64,000 bases of DNA from Dongia_A sp035695765 (lineage in GTDB: Bacteria; Pseudomonadota; Alphaproteobacteria; Dongiales; Dongiaceae), in NCBI GenBank assembly GCA_035695765.1, contig DASRRI010000131.1, positions 18,887-82,886 on the forward strand. Reading direction: 5' to 3'. Shown piece after piece: positions 16,813-24,684 of this stretch (position 1 is the stretch's first letter; every line of letters starts with the position of its first letter). A model generated the notes under the pieces. The model did no database searches. It saw only the letters and a list, made by a program, of their open reading frames with translations, and had not been told where the DNA came from. The translations under genes and the position numbers were made by a program.

Positions 16813-17799
16813 ATGTTCAAAGCCCTTCTGCTGACCGAGAAAGACGGCAAGGTTTCATCGCAGATCACGCAGCTCGATGAAGAGCGGCTGCCGGACGGCG
16901 ATGTCACGGTGCGCGTGCAATATTCGACGCTGAACTACAAGGACGGGCTGATCCTCAATGGGCTTGGGCGGTTGGTGCGCACCTATCCGCACGTGCCGGG
17001 CGTCGATTTCGCGGGCGTGGTGGAGGCCTCGCAGCATCCGAAGTTCAAGGTGAACGATAACGTCATCCTCACCGGCTGGCGCGTGGGCGAGGCGCAGTGG
17101 GGCGGCTATGCCGAGCGGGCGCGGGTCAAGGGCGACTGGCTGGTCAAGCTGCCGGCCGATCTTACCGCGCGCAATGCGATGGCGATCGGGACCGCGGGCT
17201 TTACCTCGATGCTTTGCGTCATGGCGCTGGAGGCGCATGGCCTCAAGCCGACGGCGGGCGATGTGCTGGTGACGGGCGCGGCGGGCGGCGTCGGGAGCGT
17301 CGCGGTGGCGGTACTGGCGAAGCTCGGCTGTCACGTGGTCGCTTCGACCGGACGCGCCGACACGCACGATTATCTGAAAGGGCTCGGCGCGGCGGAGATC
17401 ATCGACCGCGCCACCATCGCGCAGCCTTCGGGCAAGCCGCTGGAAAGCGAGCGCTGGGCGGGCTGCATCGATTCCGTCGGCGGCGCGACCCTTGCGGCCG
17501 TCCTGCCGCAGATGAAATACCGCGCCAGCGTCGCAGCCTGCGGCCTCGCCGGCGGCAACAAGCTCGACACTACGGTGATCCCCTTCATCCTCCGTGGCGT
17601 GAAATTGCTCGGCATCGATTCCGTCATGAGCCCGCCGGACGAGCGCAAGCAGGCGTGGGACCGCCTCGCACATGACCTGCCGCCCGACAAGCTGGAAGCG
17701 ATGATCGTGCCCGCCAAGCTCGAAGACTTGCCCACGCTCTCGAAACAGATTCTCGAAGGCAAGGTCCGTGGTCGCGTCGTGGTCGAGATCGGCGCGTAG
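16813..17799 (+). CDS. acuI: zinc-independent MDR oxidoreductase, AcuI/YhdH (acrylyl-CoA reductase) type
   Basis: A 328-aa medium-chain reductase, NADPH-dependent in the family, which reduces acryloyl-CoA to propionyl-CoA. Family features are LNYKDGLILNGLGRLVRTYP, HVPGVDFAGVV, VILTGWRVGEAQWGGYAE, the nucleotide-binding VTGAAGGVGSVAVAVLA and LLGIDSVMSPPDERKQAWDR. No zinc-binding Cys cluster is present. It follows the small unknown gene by 13 bases. The physiological substrate in this organism is inferred from family only. Confidence 0.9.
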   Translation: MFKALLLTEKDGKVSSQITQLDEERLPDGDVTVRVQYSTLNYKDGLILNGLGRLVRTYPHVPGVDFAGVVEASQHPKFKVNDNVILTGWRVGEAQWGGYAERARVKGDWLVKLPADLTARNAMAIGTAGFTSMLCVMALEAHGLKPTAGDVLVTGAAGGVGSVAVAVLAKLGCHVVASTGRADTHDYLKGLGAAEIIDRATIAQPSGKPLESERWAGCIDSVGGATLAAVLPQMKYRASVAACGLAGGNKLDTTVIPFILRGVKLLGIDSVMSPPDERKQAWDRLAHDLPPDKLEAMIVPAKLEDLPTLSKQILEGKVRGRVVVEIGA

Positions 17800-17847
17800 A
17801 GCATTTCCCGTCCGAAGCGGATACGATTCGGCGTGGAAAATGCGACC
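17798..17847. repeat. dispersed inverted-repeat element of the GCATTTTCC type
   Basis: The sequence begins AGAGCATTTCCC directly at the acuI stop and ends GGAAAATGCGACC, so the two ends are imperfect inverted repeats around GAAGCGGATACGATTCGG. I recognise it as resembling a short palindromic element seen between genes of many alphaproteobacterial genomes. It may act as a transcript-end hairpin between convergent genes. Confidence 0.5.
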
Positions 17848-17870
17848 ACTTAAGCGAACCCGGAGTCCAT

Positions 17871-20294
17871 TTACGCCGATGATCGTGCCGGCCTGCGTTC
17901 CTGGCCGAGCAGGAATGCAGCCGCTGCATAGAGTCCAAGAGCAAGGACCAGCAAGGCCGTAAAACCGAAATGCATGGCGAGCAATGTAGCCATGACTGCC
18001 GCTATGACGGACGCGCAGCCGTTGATGCCCCAGGCCCACGGCAACAGGGCCGGCGCAGATTCGGAGACGCGAGTGAGGCCGAGCGGAAACGGCAGCCCCA
18101 TGGCAAAGCCCAGGGGCGCTATGAGGCCGATGGCGATGACGCTCTTTGCCGCCAGCGGCAATCCCATCATCGCCCCGAAGGCATGCGGCAGCACCAAAGC
18201 ATAGAAGGTGCCGAGAGTAGCGATGGCAGCAACAGCCAGGACGATCGCCATCTGTGGCCAGCGTGTCGCGATATTTCGCGATACACCGCTGCCCAGCCCG
18301 GCCGAAACGAGAAATCCCGCGAGCGTGACGGCGATTGCACTGAGCGGATGGCCGAGAAACAGGCTGAACCGCGCGATGAAGGCAATTTCTATGAACAGGA
18401 ATGCCAAGCCGATCGCCAGGAAATAGAGCGCTACGCGGATGCGACCCGGCGCCCGCGTCGCCCGCTCGGCGCGCCGAAGCCACGCCAGCGGCAACAGGAT
18501 AAGAACCGCCGCCGCCGCGACGGCTTGTGGCAGCGCCAGGGCAAGGACGAGATACCCGGAATCGAGATAGACGAGTCCGGCTCGGCTTTGGATGGTCGCC
18601 AGCTCCGGCAGGAGGGCCCAGCGGAAGAACTGAAAGAAGAAGGGCCGATCGTCGGTGGCAGGTCGGATATCAAATCGATAATCGTCGACAAACGCTGATC
18701 GCGCAGGACCAAGCAGCGCAGCCGTTGCGTCGAACAACGTCGGCTTCGCCATGCGGTGATAGCGATTGGTATCCTCTCGGCGGATTCCCGGAAACCAGGC
18801 GAGGTCGAACTGCCGCTCGGCGGCAAATCTCCTTATGAGGGCGATCTCGTCGCGGCTGAAGGCATCGTTCCTGACCAGGAGCGTCGCGGTGTTCCAGTTG
18901 TGCAGCAGTACCATCCGCTCGCCGGCGCTGCCGAGACCATTGGCCTCGAGCGCCGAGATGGCCGTGGCAAGTAGCTTCAGGGTATCGCGCGGCGGACTGC
19001 CAAGCCAGCGGGTGACGGCGAGCATTCCACCCGGAGCGAGGTGGCGGAGATATGTCTGGAAAGCTTCGACCGTATAGATCGGGCTTTCGCTGAGCGCTTG
19101 CACGCCGGCAGCGGAGCTGGCGAACGAGTCGAGCAGCGCAACCTGGATCAGATCCCAGCGCGCATCGCTGGCCTCGACAAAGCTGCGTGCCTCGGCGACA
19201 TGCACGCTGACCGCGGGATGCGCATAGATGTGGCCGGCGAAGTCGTCGAAGTCGCGACGGACAAAATCGACCAGCTGGGCATTCAGCTCGACCGCATCTA
19301 TTCGCGGTGCACGATGGAACAGTGCTTGCAGAACCTGGGCGCCACCGCCGGCGCCGAGCACCAGCGTCGCCGGCCTGTCGAGCAGGTGATAGGGCAATGC
19401 GGTGGTCAGCTCATCGAGATAGGCGACGGCGGCAAAGTCGCCGCCGAAGCGCGTGACCGCCGTCATGCCTTCGCCGTCCGTGAAGATTCCGAGCTGCTCG
19501 GGCGGCATGAGCGTGCTGGCAAGGCTCAAACCCGGCGCGTCGCGCAGCGGTACGTGCGGGCTTTCGACCACCGTGAGCCGGCCGAGCGGGCTGGTCCGTT
19601 CGGCGACGATCCGCGCCCCGGGTACGTTGAGAGCCAAGCTGAGGGTCTTGTAGGGCGAGGGCATCGGCGTCAGCGATGTCTGCGGCCATGCCAGCGCGGC
19701 CGGTACGGCCAACAGCAGGATTGCGAACGCGGCTGGTCGCCGTCCGACGCTGTACAAGGCAAGCGCCGCCGCACCGAAGGCGAAGGCCGCGATGATCCGC
19801 AGGCAGTCTTCGGGCGGCAATACAAACAAGGCCGCCACGATACCAAGAGCCCCCAGTCCCGCACCCATCAGATCGGCGCGATAGACGGCGCCGATGCGTG
19901 CCGGCCAGGCGGCCAACACGAGGGCGATGGCGCTCGCGGCGGCGAAGAACGGCACGGCAAGCAGCAGATAGATCGCCGCCAGATGGACCTGCTGGCGCCA
20001 GTCCCAGATGATCTCGAGCGGGTTGAACGGCAGGTGCCGGACCAGCGCATAGCATCCGATCGCCGCGACGCCGAACGAGACTGCCAGCGCGGCGAAGCTG
20101 GTGTGGAATCGCGACAACAGGCGATGCTTGGCGAACACCAGGAATGTTCCGCTCGCACCGTAACCGAGCAGCGCCAGGCTGATGATCATGTAGGCGAAGT
20201 GATGCCACAAGGCGATCGAGAACAAGCGGGTCAGAAGAATCTCGTAGGCGATGGCCGCCAGCGAGAGGAGCGAGACGGCCGCGAGCAACGGCAT
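17871..20294 (-). CDS. membrane protein with spermidine-synthase-like (SAM-fold) domain
   Basis: An 807-aa protein with about six or seven N-terminal membrane helices (1-215), a soluble Rossmann domain (about 225-560; LVLGAGGGAQVLQALFH and DAVELNAQLVDF form the nucleotide site; DSFASSAAGVQALSESPIYT), and a second helical membrane block to the C-terminus. This is the layout of the membrane-embedded spermine/spermidine synthase family, whose biochemical role is mostly unproven. It starts 2 bases after the stop of the exported PCMT, so the two are one operon. The true substrate (polyamine or another small molecule) cannot be read. Confidence 0.8.
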   Translation of the reverse strand: MPLLAAVSLLSLAAIAYEILLTRLFSIALWHHFAYMIISLALLGYGASGTFLVFAKHRLLSRFHTSFAALAVSFGVAAIGCYALVRHLPFNPLEIIWDWRQQVHLAAIYLLLAVPFFAAASAIALVLAAWPARIGAVYRADLMGAGLGALGIVAALFVLPPEDCLRIIAAFAFGAAALALYSVGRRPAAFAILLLAVPAALAWPQTSLTPMPSPYKTLSLALNVPGARIVAERTSPLGRLTVVESPHVPLRDAPGLSLASTLMPPEQLGIFTDGEGMTAVTRFGGDFAAVAYLDELTTALPYHLLDRPATLVLGAGGGAQVLQALFHRAPRIDAVELNAQLVDFVRRDFDDFAGHIYAHPAVSVHVAEARSFVEASDARWDLIQVALLDSFASSAAGVQALSESPIYTVEAFQTYLRHLAPGGMLAVTRWLGSPPRDTLKLLATAISALEANGLGSAGERMVLLHNWNTATLLVRNDAFSRDEIALIRRFAAERQFDLAWFPGIRREDTNRYHRMAKPTLFDATAALLGPARSAFVDDYRFDIRPATDDRPFFFQFFRWALLPELATIQSRAGLVYLDSGYLVLALALPQAVAAAAVLILLPLAWLRRAERATRAPGRIRVALYFLAIGLAFLFIEIAFIARFSLFLGHPLSAIAVTLAGFLVSAGLGSGVSRNIATRWPQMAIVLAVAAIATLGTFYALVLPHAFGAMMGLPLAAKSVIAIGLIAPLGFAMGLPFPLGLTRVSESAPALLPWAWGINGCASVIAAVMATLLAMHFGFTALLVLALGLYAAAAFLLGQERRPARSSA

Positions 20295-20296
20295 TG

Positions 20297-21058
20297 CTAT
20301 TGGCTGCGCGTGAGGGGGACGAACGATACCGGCAGCACTGCCTCGGTGCGGACAGTTCCGTTCGCGAGCTTCTCGACCAGGATCAACTCCTGTGTCAGGA
20401 AAGCGGCGCCGATGGGGATTACCATCCGGCCGCCCGGTTTGAGTTGATCAATCAAGGGCGGCGGAATCTGCTGCGAGGCTGCGGTGACCACGATGCCATC
20501 GAACGGTGCCGCGTCGGGCCAGCCGAAGTAACCGTCGCCCTCGCGCACGCGGACTTTGTCGTATCCAAGTTCCGACAATCGCTTTGCGGCCTGCTTGGCC
20601 AAGTCCGGCACGATCTCGATTGTGTAGACGTCATGCCCGAGCTCGGCCAATACGGCGGCCTGATAACCGGATCCTGTGCCGATCTCCAGCGCGCGACCGC
20701 CCGGTGCGAGACGCAGCAGGTCAGTCATTAGGGCGACAATGTAGGGCTGGGATATCGTCTGTCCGTAGCCGATCGGCAACGGCCGATCGGCATATGCGAG
20801 GCTTTGCAAGTAAGTGGGGACAAAGGCGTGACGCGGCGTGCGACGCATGGCATCAAGCACATCCATGCCCAAGACGCTGGGCGTCGCGCCGCCGCCCACC
20901 TCGCGCGCGATGGCCTCGATGGTGCGTACCATCTCAAGGCGATCAGATGAGTATGCATCGACCGCCACAGCTTGCGGCGCAACAACGAGCAAGAGCGCGA
21001 CGGTCGCCACGACTGACGACAGCCTTGGGATCGCCCTCTCTTTGCCGGTCGAGTACAT
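20297..21058 (-). CDS. pcm: exported protein-L-isoaspartate O-methyltransferase
   Basis: A 253-aa PCMT that methylates isoaspartyl residues so damaged proteins can be repaired. Motifs: TPRHAFVPTYLQSLAYADRPLPIGYGQ TIS with the SAM site ALEIGTGSGYQAAVLAEL. Unlike the cytosolic enzyme it begins with a basic stretch and a hydrophobic segment ending AVA (about residues 10-33), so it is probably exported or membrane-anchored. The ATG at 21058 is preferred; a TTG at 21097 is an alternative. It heads an operon with the spermidine-synthase-like membrane protein. Confidence 0.9.
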   Translation of the reverse strand: MYSTGKERAIPRLSSVVATVALLLVVAPQAVAVDAYSSDRLEMVRTIEAIAREVGGGATPSVLGMDVLDAMRRTPRHAFVPTYLQSLAYADRPLPIGYGQTISQPYIVALMTDLLRLAPGGRALEIGTGSGYQAAVLAELGHDVYTIEIVPDLAKQAAKRLSELGYDKVRVREGDGYFGWPDAAPFDGIVVTAASQQIPPPLIDQLKPGGRMVIPIGAAFLTQELILVEKLANGTVRTEAVLPVSFVPLTRSQ

Positions 21059-21203
21059 TCCCAGCGTCGCTCCACGCGTCTCGGCGTTTGTAGTCAATTG
21101 TCAACTGCGGCCCAGCGAACGAACTTGGAAGTACCAACAAGTTTGGGTCACGCCCGTCGCAAACTTCCCGTTGCCGCGGTGCCGCGTGGGCGAACGTTGG
21201 CGC

Positions 21204-21890
21204 CTAGCCCAACTCCGCCGACCCCGTGATGCGGTACATCCGCTTCACCTGCGGCACCGGCAACCGAAGTTCCTGTTCCGGATTGAAGCGGCGCACGAAG
21301 ACGCCGTCGTGCGTGCGGCGCAGGAACTGGCGCACCTGGCCGCTGCCGTCCGTCATCTCGATCGCGACGAAGCAGTTGGGCGTAATGGGGCGGTTGGGAT
21401 TGACGAACAGCAGTTCGCCCGCGAAGTAACGCGGCTGCATGCTCTCGCCGTCGGCATAGAGCGCGAATGCGTTGGCGACGCCGCGCAGGTTGGCGGGCCG
21501 CTCGACGAATTCCTTGGCGTCGCCTTCGACGAACCAGAAGCTGTCCGATCCTTCGCGGAAAATGCTGTGAACCGGCAAGTCGCGTTGCCCTGCCGCGGCA
21601 TTGAGCGAGACCGGCCGCATCGCAGCAGCGCCGGCGCGCGCTGGCAAATTCTGGCTGCCCTCGAGGCCCGCCAGCTGGAGGACTGCGCCGGCCGCCACGC
21701 CCTGGCGCACGAACATGTCCTCGAGCGCGCGGGCCAGCTCGAACGGCAGATATTTACGCTTATAGCGATCCTCGTAATGCTGGTAGCGGGTGAGGCTCCA
21801 GCCCAGGGCATCGGATACTGACCGCATGGTCAGGCCTGCCTGCTCCCTCAGCTCCTTCAGTCGCCGCGCGACTTCCGAGACTTCCGACAT
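21204..21890 (-). CDS. XRE-S24 transcriptional regulator (LexA/CI-like) lacking the catalytic Lys
   Basis: A 228-aa protein with an N-terminal Cro/CI helix-turn-helix (about 6-60; RRLKELREQAGLTMRSVSDA) and a C-terminal S24 domain (about 100-225). The nucleophile Ser is present in DGESMQPRYFAGELLFVNP. Where LexA has the general-base Lys (VKRL), this protein reads VRQF, so self-cleavage is doubtful. The ATG at 21890 (MSEVSEVARR) is preferred over a start 9 codons upstream. An inverted repeat in its own promoter region suggests autoregulation. Confidence 0.85.
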   Translation of the reverse strand: MSEVSEVARRLKELREQAGLTMRSVSDALGWSLTRYQHYEDRYKRKYLPFELARALEDMFVRQGVAAGAVLQLAGLEGSQNLPARAGAAAMRPVSLNAAAGQRDLPVHSIFREGSDSFWFVEGDAKEFVERPANLRGVANAFALYADGESMQPRYFAGELLFVNPNRPITPNCFVAIEMTDGSGQVRQFLRRTHDGVFVRRFNPEQELRLPVPQVKRMYRITGSAELG

Positions 21891-21922
21891 GCCCACCCCG
21901 TCCAACGGAAACCGCAAAGACC

Positions 21923-21951
21923 GTAACGCAGTTTACGTTATCCTCGGTCAA
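21923..21951 (-). promoter_or_regulatory. putative promoter and operator of the XRE-S24 gene
   Basis: On the minus strand TTGACC (21951-21946) could be a -35 box. Overlapping the spacer and -10 area is the palindrome TAACG-N7-CGTTA (21924-21940), which also contains GTAA-N6-TTAC. A repressor bound here would block the promoter. The assignment is by pattern and position only. Confidence 0.4.
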
Positions 21952-21976
21952 GTTTCAACGGCTGGGCAGCCATATT

Positions 21977-22375
21977 TCACGGCGCCTGATCAATCATCTT
22001 CTTCATTTCCTGGCATTGCGGGGTGGCCTCGGTCGCGCCCACGCATTTCTGCTGGTACATGGCGGCTCCGACCGTGGGGCATTGCTTGATCGCGCTGCGG
22101 GCAAGGTCGGCGGGATTGCCCTTGTAGGGGTTGCCGCTGAACGTCACGGGCTTGCCGGTCTTGATGGCGTCCTCGACCCGCTGGCGCGCATCCACGGTGA
22201 GAAAGGACGTAAGGACCGGCGCCATGCAGGCGCAGGCCTGGTCGAGCTCCGCCGGTTGCATCTGATACGAGTTCTCCGCAACGCAGCGGGCATAAAAGGC
22301 GTCCGCGACCGGATCACCTACGGCCGGCGCGCTGGCCAGGATCAGCAGCACTCCTGCGGCTCCGAGAATCTTCAC
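21977..22375 (-). CDS. secreted Cys-containing protein of unknown function
   Basis: A 132-aa protein. The GTG at 22375 is chosen because GGAG lies five bases before it and it gives a clean signal peptide (MKILGAAGVLLILASAPAVG); an ATG further up gives a non-signal N-terminus. The mature part has six Cys, including a CAC pair, spaced as if for disulfides, and conserved-looking FYARCVAENS and ARSAIKQC stretches. No named family is recognised. Confidence 0.6.
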   Translation of the reverse strand: MKILGAAGVLLILASAPAVGDPVADAFYARCVAENSYQMQPAELDQACACMAPVLTSFLTVDARQRVEDAIKTGKPVTFSGNPYKGNPADLARSAIKQCPTVGAAMYQQKCVGATEATPQCQEMKKMIDQAP

Positions 22376-22485
22376 GTGCACTCCAGTTTCATCGGCGGTC
22401 GGAACCATAGCATCTGCCAAGTCCCGAAACATGGCCGCAATGTGGCGGTGACGGCCCCATTGGCGCCACGTTCGGCGGCGACACA

Positions 22486-22511
22486 GGAACCTCGCGTGCG
22501 GGGCGCGGGTT
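22486..22511 (+). promoter_or_regulatory. EcfG-type stress promoter upstream of dodecin
   Basis: GGAAC (22486-22490), 17 bases, then GGTT (22508-22511), which fits the EcfG consensus GGAAC-N16/17-CGTT apart from one base. It lies 45 bases upstream of the dodecin ATG, a normal distance. Confidence 0.6.
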
Positions 22512-22556
22512 TAAGGGCAGGTCTGCGTTCAAGAAAGCAGGGCGGGGAGAATCGCC

Positions 22557-22772
22557 ATGAACAATGTCTATGCAATCAGCGAAGTCGTCGGCACCTCCGA
22601 CAAGAGCATCGAAGATGCCATCGACCAGGCCGTCAGCGTGGCGGGGCAATCGATCCGCAATCTCGACTGGTTCCAGGTTTCCGAACTGCGCGGCCATATC
22701 AAGGACGGCCGCGTGGCACACTACCAGGTCGCGCTGAAGCTCGGCTTCCGCTACGAAGCGAAATCAGGATAG
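22557..22772 (+). CDS. dodecin (flavin-binding dodecamer)
   Basis: A 71-aa dodecin. The beta-alpha-beta-beta pattern is clear (VYAISEVVGTSDKSIEDAID, LDWFQVSELRGHIKDGRV, HYQVALKLGFRY), with the flavin-stacking Trp in LDWFQV and the following Gln. Family members store or buffer flavin and are often stress-induced, which agrees with the EcfG-type promoter match just upstream. GGGGAGA provides the ribosome binding site. Confidence 0.92.
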   Translation: MNNVYAISEVVGTSDKSIEDAIDQAVSVAGQSIRNLDWFQVSELRGHIKDGRVAHYQVALKLGFRYEAKSG

Positions 22773-22817
22773 CCCGCCGCACTGCCATCGACCAGCCACG
22801 GACAGACTGGAACCTTC

Positions 22818-23858
22818 ATGACACGACGCTATGCGCGACGCTTGCCGGGATGTTTCCTGGCGAGCGCAGCCACTGCCGCAATGCTCGGCATCAGCGCCGC
22901 TCACGCTGATGATATCGGCCGCCTCACCGGCATCGAAGAGAATGACTCGGTCCTGTTCGACAGCGACAAATACTATACGCAGGGCCTGGAGCTCGCTTAT
23001 CTCGGTCCAGACGTTACTGCCGACAGCGCGTGGATCGCGCCGTTCGATGCGCTCGCCGATCTCGGTCCGTTCGATGCCGCGGGCGCAAGCGAGGTATCGC
23101 GGCGCTATGAGGTCCTGCTGGGACAAAGCATGTTCACGCCGGAGGATACGGCACGGGAAGATCCTGATCCCGATGACCGGCCGTACGCCGGCTGGCTCTA
23201 TGGCGGCGTCGGCCTGATCCAGGACACCGATCGGCGCCGGCTCGACCATCTGGAACTGCTGGCTGGCATGATCGGGTCCAATGCGTTCGGCAAGACGACG
23301 CAGAACGACTATCACCAGTTCATCGCCATCGACAAATCGCGCGGCTGGGACGAGCAGTTGCATGACGAGCCGGGCCTGATGCTGTCCTATGAGCGCAAGT
23401 GGCGCTTCCTGCAGCCGATCGGTGATGGCTTTGCCGTCGATGCAATTCCGGAGCTCGGCATCACTGTCGGCAATGTGATGGATTACGTGCAGGGCGGTGG
23501 CATGATCCGGTTCGGTAAGAATCTGGAAGCAGATTACGGCCCGGCGCGCATCCGTCCAGCTTTGTCGGGCACGCCGTATTTCAACAGCGACTATCTGGAC
23601 GGGCCGTTCGGATTCTATTTCTTCGTCGGCACACAAGGCCGCGCCGTCGCGCGCAACATGTTCCTCGACGGCAATACCTTCCGCGACAGCCGCAGCGTCG
23701 ACAGCAAGCCGCTGGTCGGTGACCTTTCGGGCGGCCTGTCGATGTTCTGGGGCGACGCGGTGAGGCTCGACGCCGTGCTGACCTATCGCACCGAGGAGTT
23801 CGACAATCAGGACGACCCCACCAAATTATGGGGCCTCAATATGACGATCGGATTCTAA
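22818..23858 (+). CDS. LpxR-like lipid A deacylase (DUF2219) outer-membrane protein
   Basis: A 346-aa protein with a signal peptide (cleavage after AAHA near residue 30) and beta-barrel-like alternation ending in an aromatic residue (MTIGF). EENDSVLFDSDKYYTQGLEL and DRPYAGWLYGGVGL are the family signatures; the Asn-Asp pair corresponds to LpxR active-site residues. LpxR enzymes remove 3'-acyloxyacyl chains from lipid A in the outer membrane. It follows dodecin by 45 bases and could share its transcript. Confidence 0.82.
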   Translation: MTRRYARRLPGCFLASAATAAMLGISAAHADDIGRLTGIEENDSVLFDSDKYYTQGLELAYLGPDVTADSAWIAPFDALADLGPFDAAGASEVSRRYEVLLGQSMFTPEDTAREDPDPDDRPYAGWLYGGVGLIQDTDRRRLDHLELLAGMIGSNAFGKTTQNDYHQFIAIDKSRGWDEQLHDEPGLMLSYERKWRFLQPIGDGFAVDAIPELGITVGNVMDYVQGGGMIRFGKNLEADYGPARIRPALSGTPYFNSDYLDGPFGFYFFVGTQGRAVARNMFLDGNTFRDSRSVDSKPLVGDLSGGLSMFWGDAVRLDAVLTYRTEEFDNQDDPTKLWGLNMTIGF

Positions 23859-23996
23859 TTCCCCCCGTCTCAGCAGAAGCTGTTCGGAATACGTGGCTGC
23901 CGGCCGCCTGGCGGCGGACGCCGGCGCATGGTCAGCATCTGCAATGCACGTCGCGTTACCATGATGAATCTTTTCATCGCATGTCCCCCAATGGTG

Positions 23997-24022
23997 CAGG
24001 CCCGGAGGCGCCTCCGGGCCTG
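23997..24022. terminator. perfect 26-base palindrome between convergent genes
   Basis: CAGGCCCGGAGGC (23997-24009) is followed immediately by its inverse complement (24010-24022). It lies between the lpxR-like gene and the convergent low-complexity gene. It would form a strong hairpin on either strand, though no T-run follows, so termination strength is uncertain. Confidence 0.5.
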
Positions 24023-24037
24023 TATGTAGATCGCGAC

Positions 24038-24316
24038 CTAGCGATCGCGGTTCTGGAGCGGATCCTGTTTTGACTGCCGGCGAGCCGCATCATTCTCTTC
24101 CATGTCCCTATTGGGATTGGATGCGCGCTCATTCGGCTGCTGATTCTGATCCGGGAATTGCTTGCCGGGCTGGCGGGACGCAGACTCGCGATCCTCCTGC
24201 GGGTTTTTCTGGCCCGTACGGGAAGCGGATTCGCGATCCTGCCCTGGCTTGTGCTTGCCAGGCTGGTTCTGGCCAGTCTGGTTCTTCTTGGGATTCGGCA
24301 TCTTCTGCTCGCCCAT
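24038..24316 (-). CDS. low-complexity hydrophilic small protein, putative stress protein
   Basis: A 92-aa protein almost free of hydrophobic residues, rich in Gln, Pro, Asn, Lys, Arg and Asp, with the repeat DRESASR twice (about residues 27 and 42). It is expected to be intrinsically disordered. Translation is well supported by GCAAGGAGATTTTC before the ATG, and an EcfG-type promoter match lies just upstream. Similar short disordered proteins accompany stress regulons, but no function can be assigned. Confidence 0.6.
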   Translation of the reverse strand: MGEQKMPNPKKNQTGQNQPGKHKPGQDRESASRTGQKNPQEDRESASRQPGKQFPDQNQQPNERASNPNRDMEENDAARRQSKQDPLQNRDR

Positions 24317-24350
24317 GAAAATCTCCTTGCTCTGAGTGAAGCAAAGAGTA

Positions 24351-24376
24351 AACAGGCCGGCCTGTGCGGCGGTTCC
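24351..24376 (-). promoter_or_regulatory. EcfG-type stress promoter upstream of the low-complexity gene
   Basis: On the minus strand GGAAC (24376-24372), 18 bases, then GTT (24353-24351). The start codon of the downstream gene is 35 bases away at 24316. Same spacing as the phyR/nepR and dodecin sites. Confidence 0.6.
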
Positions 24377-24384
24377 GTGTTAAC

Positions 24385-24573
24385 CTATGTCTTGAGGCCT
24401 GCCCGCAGGACACCCAGAAGGCGCGCCGGGACCGGCTCTTCCATCATGCGCAGATAGAGGTGCCTAAGCTCCCCTTCGAGCTCTGCAGCAAAGCGAGACA
24501 CGCGCTGCCGGCCACGCATAACTTGCCGTGGCGGCTCTGCCGCCCGCCCGTCTTCCATGTCGATCGACCCCAT
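24385..24573 (-). CDS. second NepR-family anti-sigma factor
   Basis: A 62-aa protein whose core ELEGELRHLYLRMMEEPVPA then RLLGVLRAGL fits the NepR signature (LR.LY....EPVP.RL..LL). NepR proteins hold EcfG sigma factors inactive until phosphorylated PhyR displaces them. It is distinct from the NepR encoded beside EcfG at 36 kb. The ATG at 24573 follows GGAGGTGCGG. It lies 111 bases downstream of the Lon-like gene on the same strand. Whether it binds EcfG1, EcfG2 or another partner is unknown. Confidence 0.7.
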   Translation of the reverse strand: MGSIDMEDGRAAEPPRQVMRGRQRVSRFAAELEGELRHLYLRMMEEPVPARLLGVLRAGLKT

Positions 24574-24684
24574 TTTCCGCACCTCCGTCTTGGCCGGCGG
24601 CTCCCGGTTACCGTGCGTTTTCGGAGAGGAGAACAACCGACTTGGCGGTCGGTTGCAATCACAATGAAATATCAGCAGCCAGAG

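Noticed and set aside
16855..18483. 542-codon minus-strand open frame across acuI
   Set aside because: Covers acuI antisense and part of the spermidine-synthase-like gene in another frame; Arg/His-rich with no family pattern.
19041..20447. 468-codon plus-strand open frame
   Set aside because: Antisense to the membrane synthase gene, whose membrane helices and SAM motif are intact.
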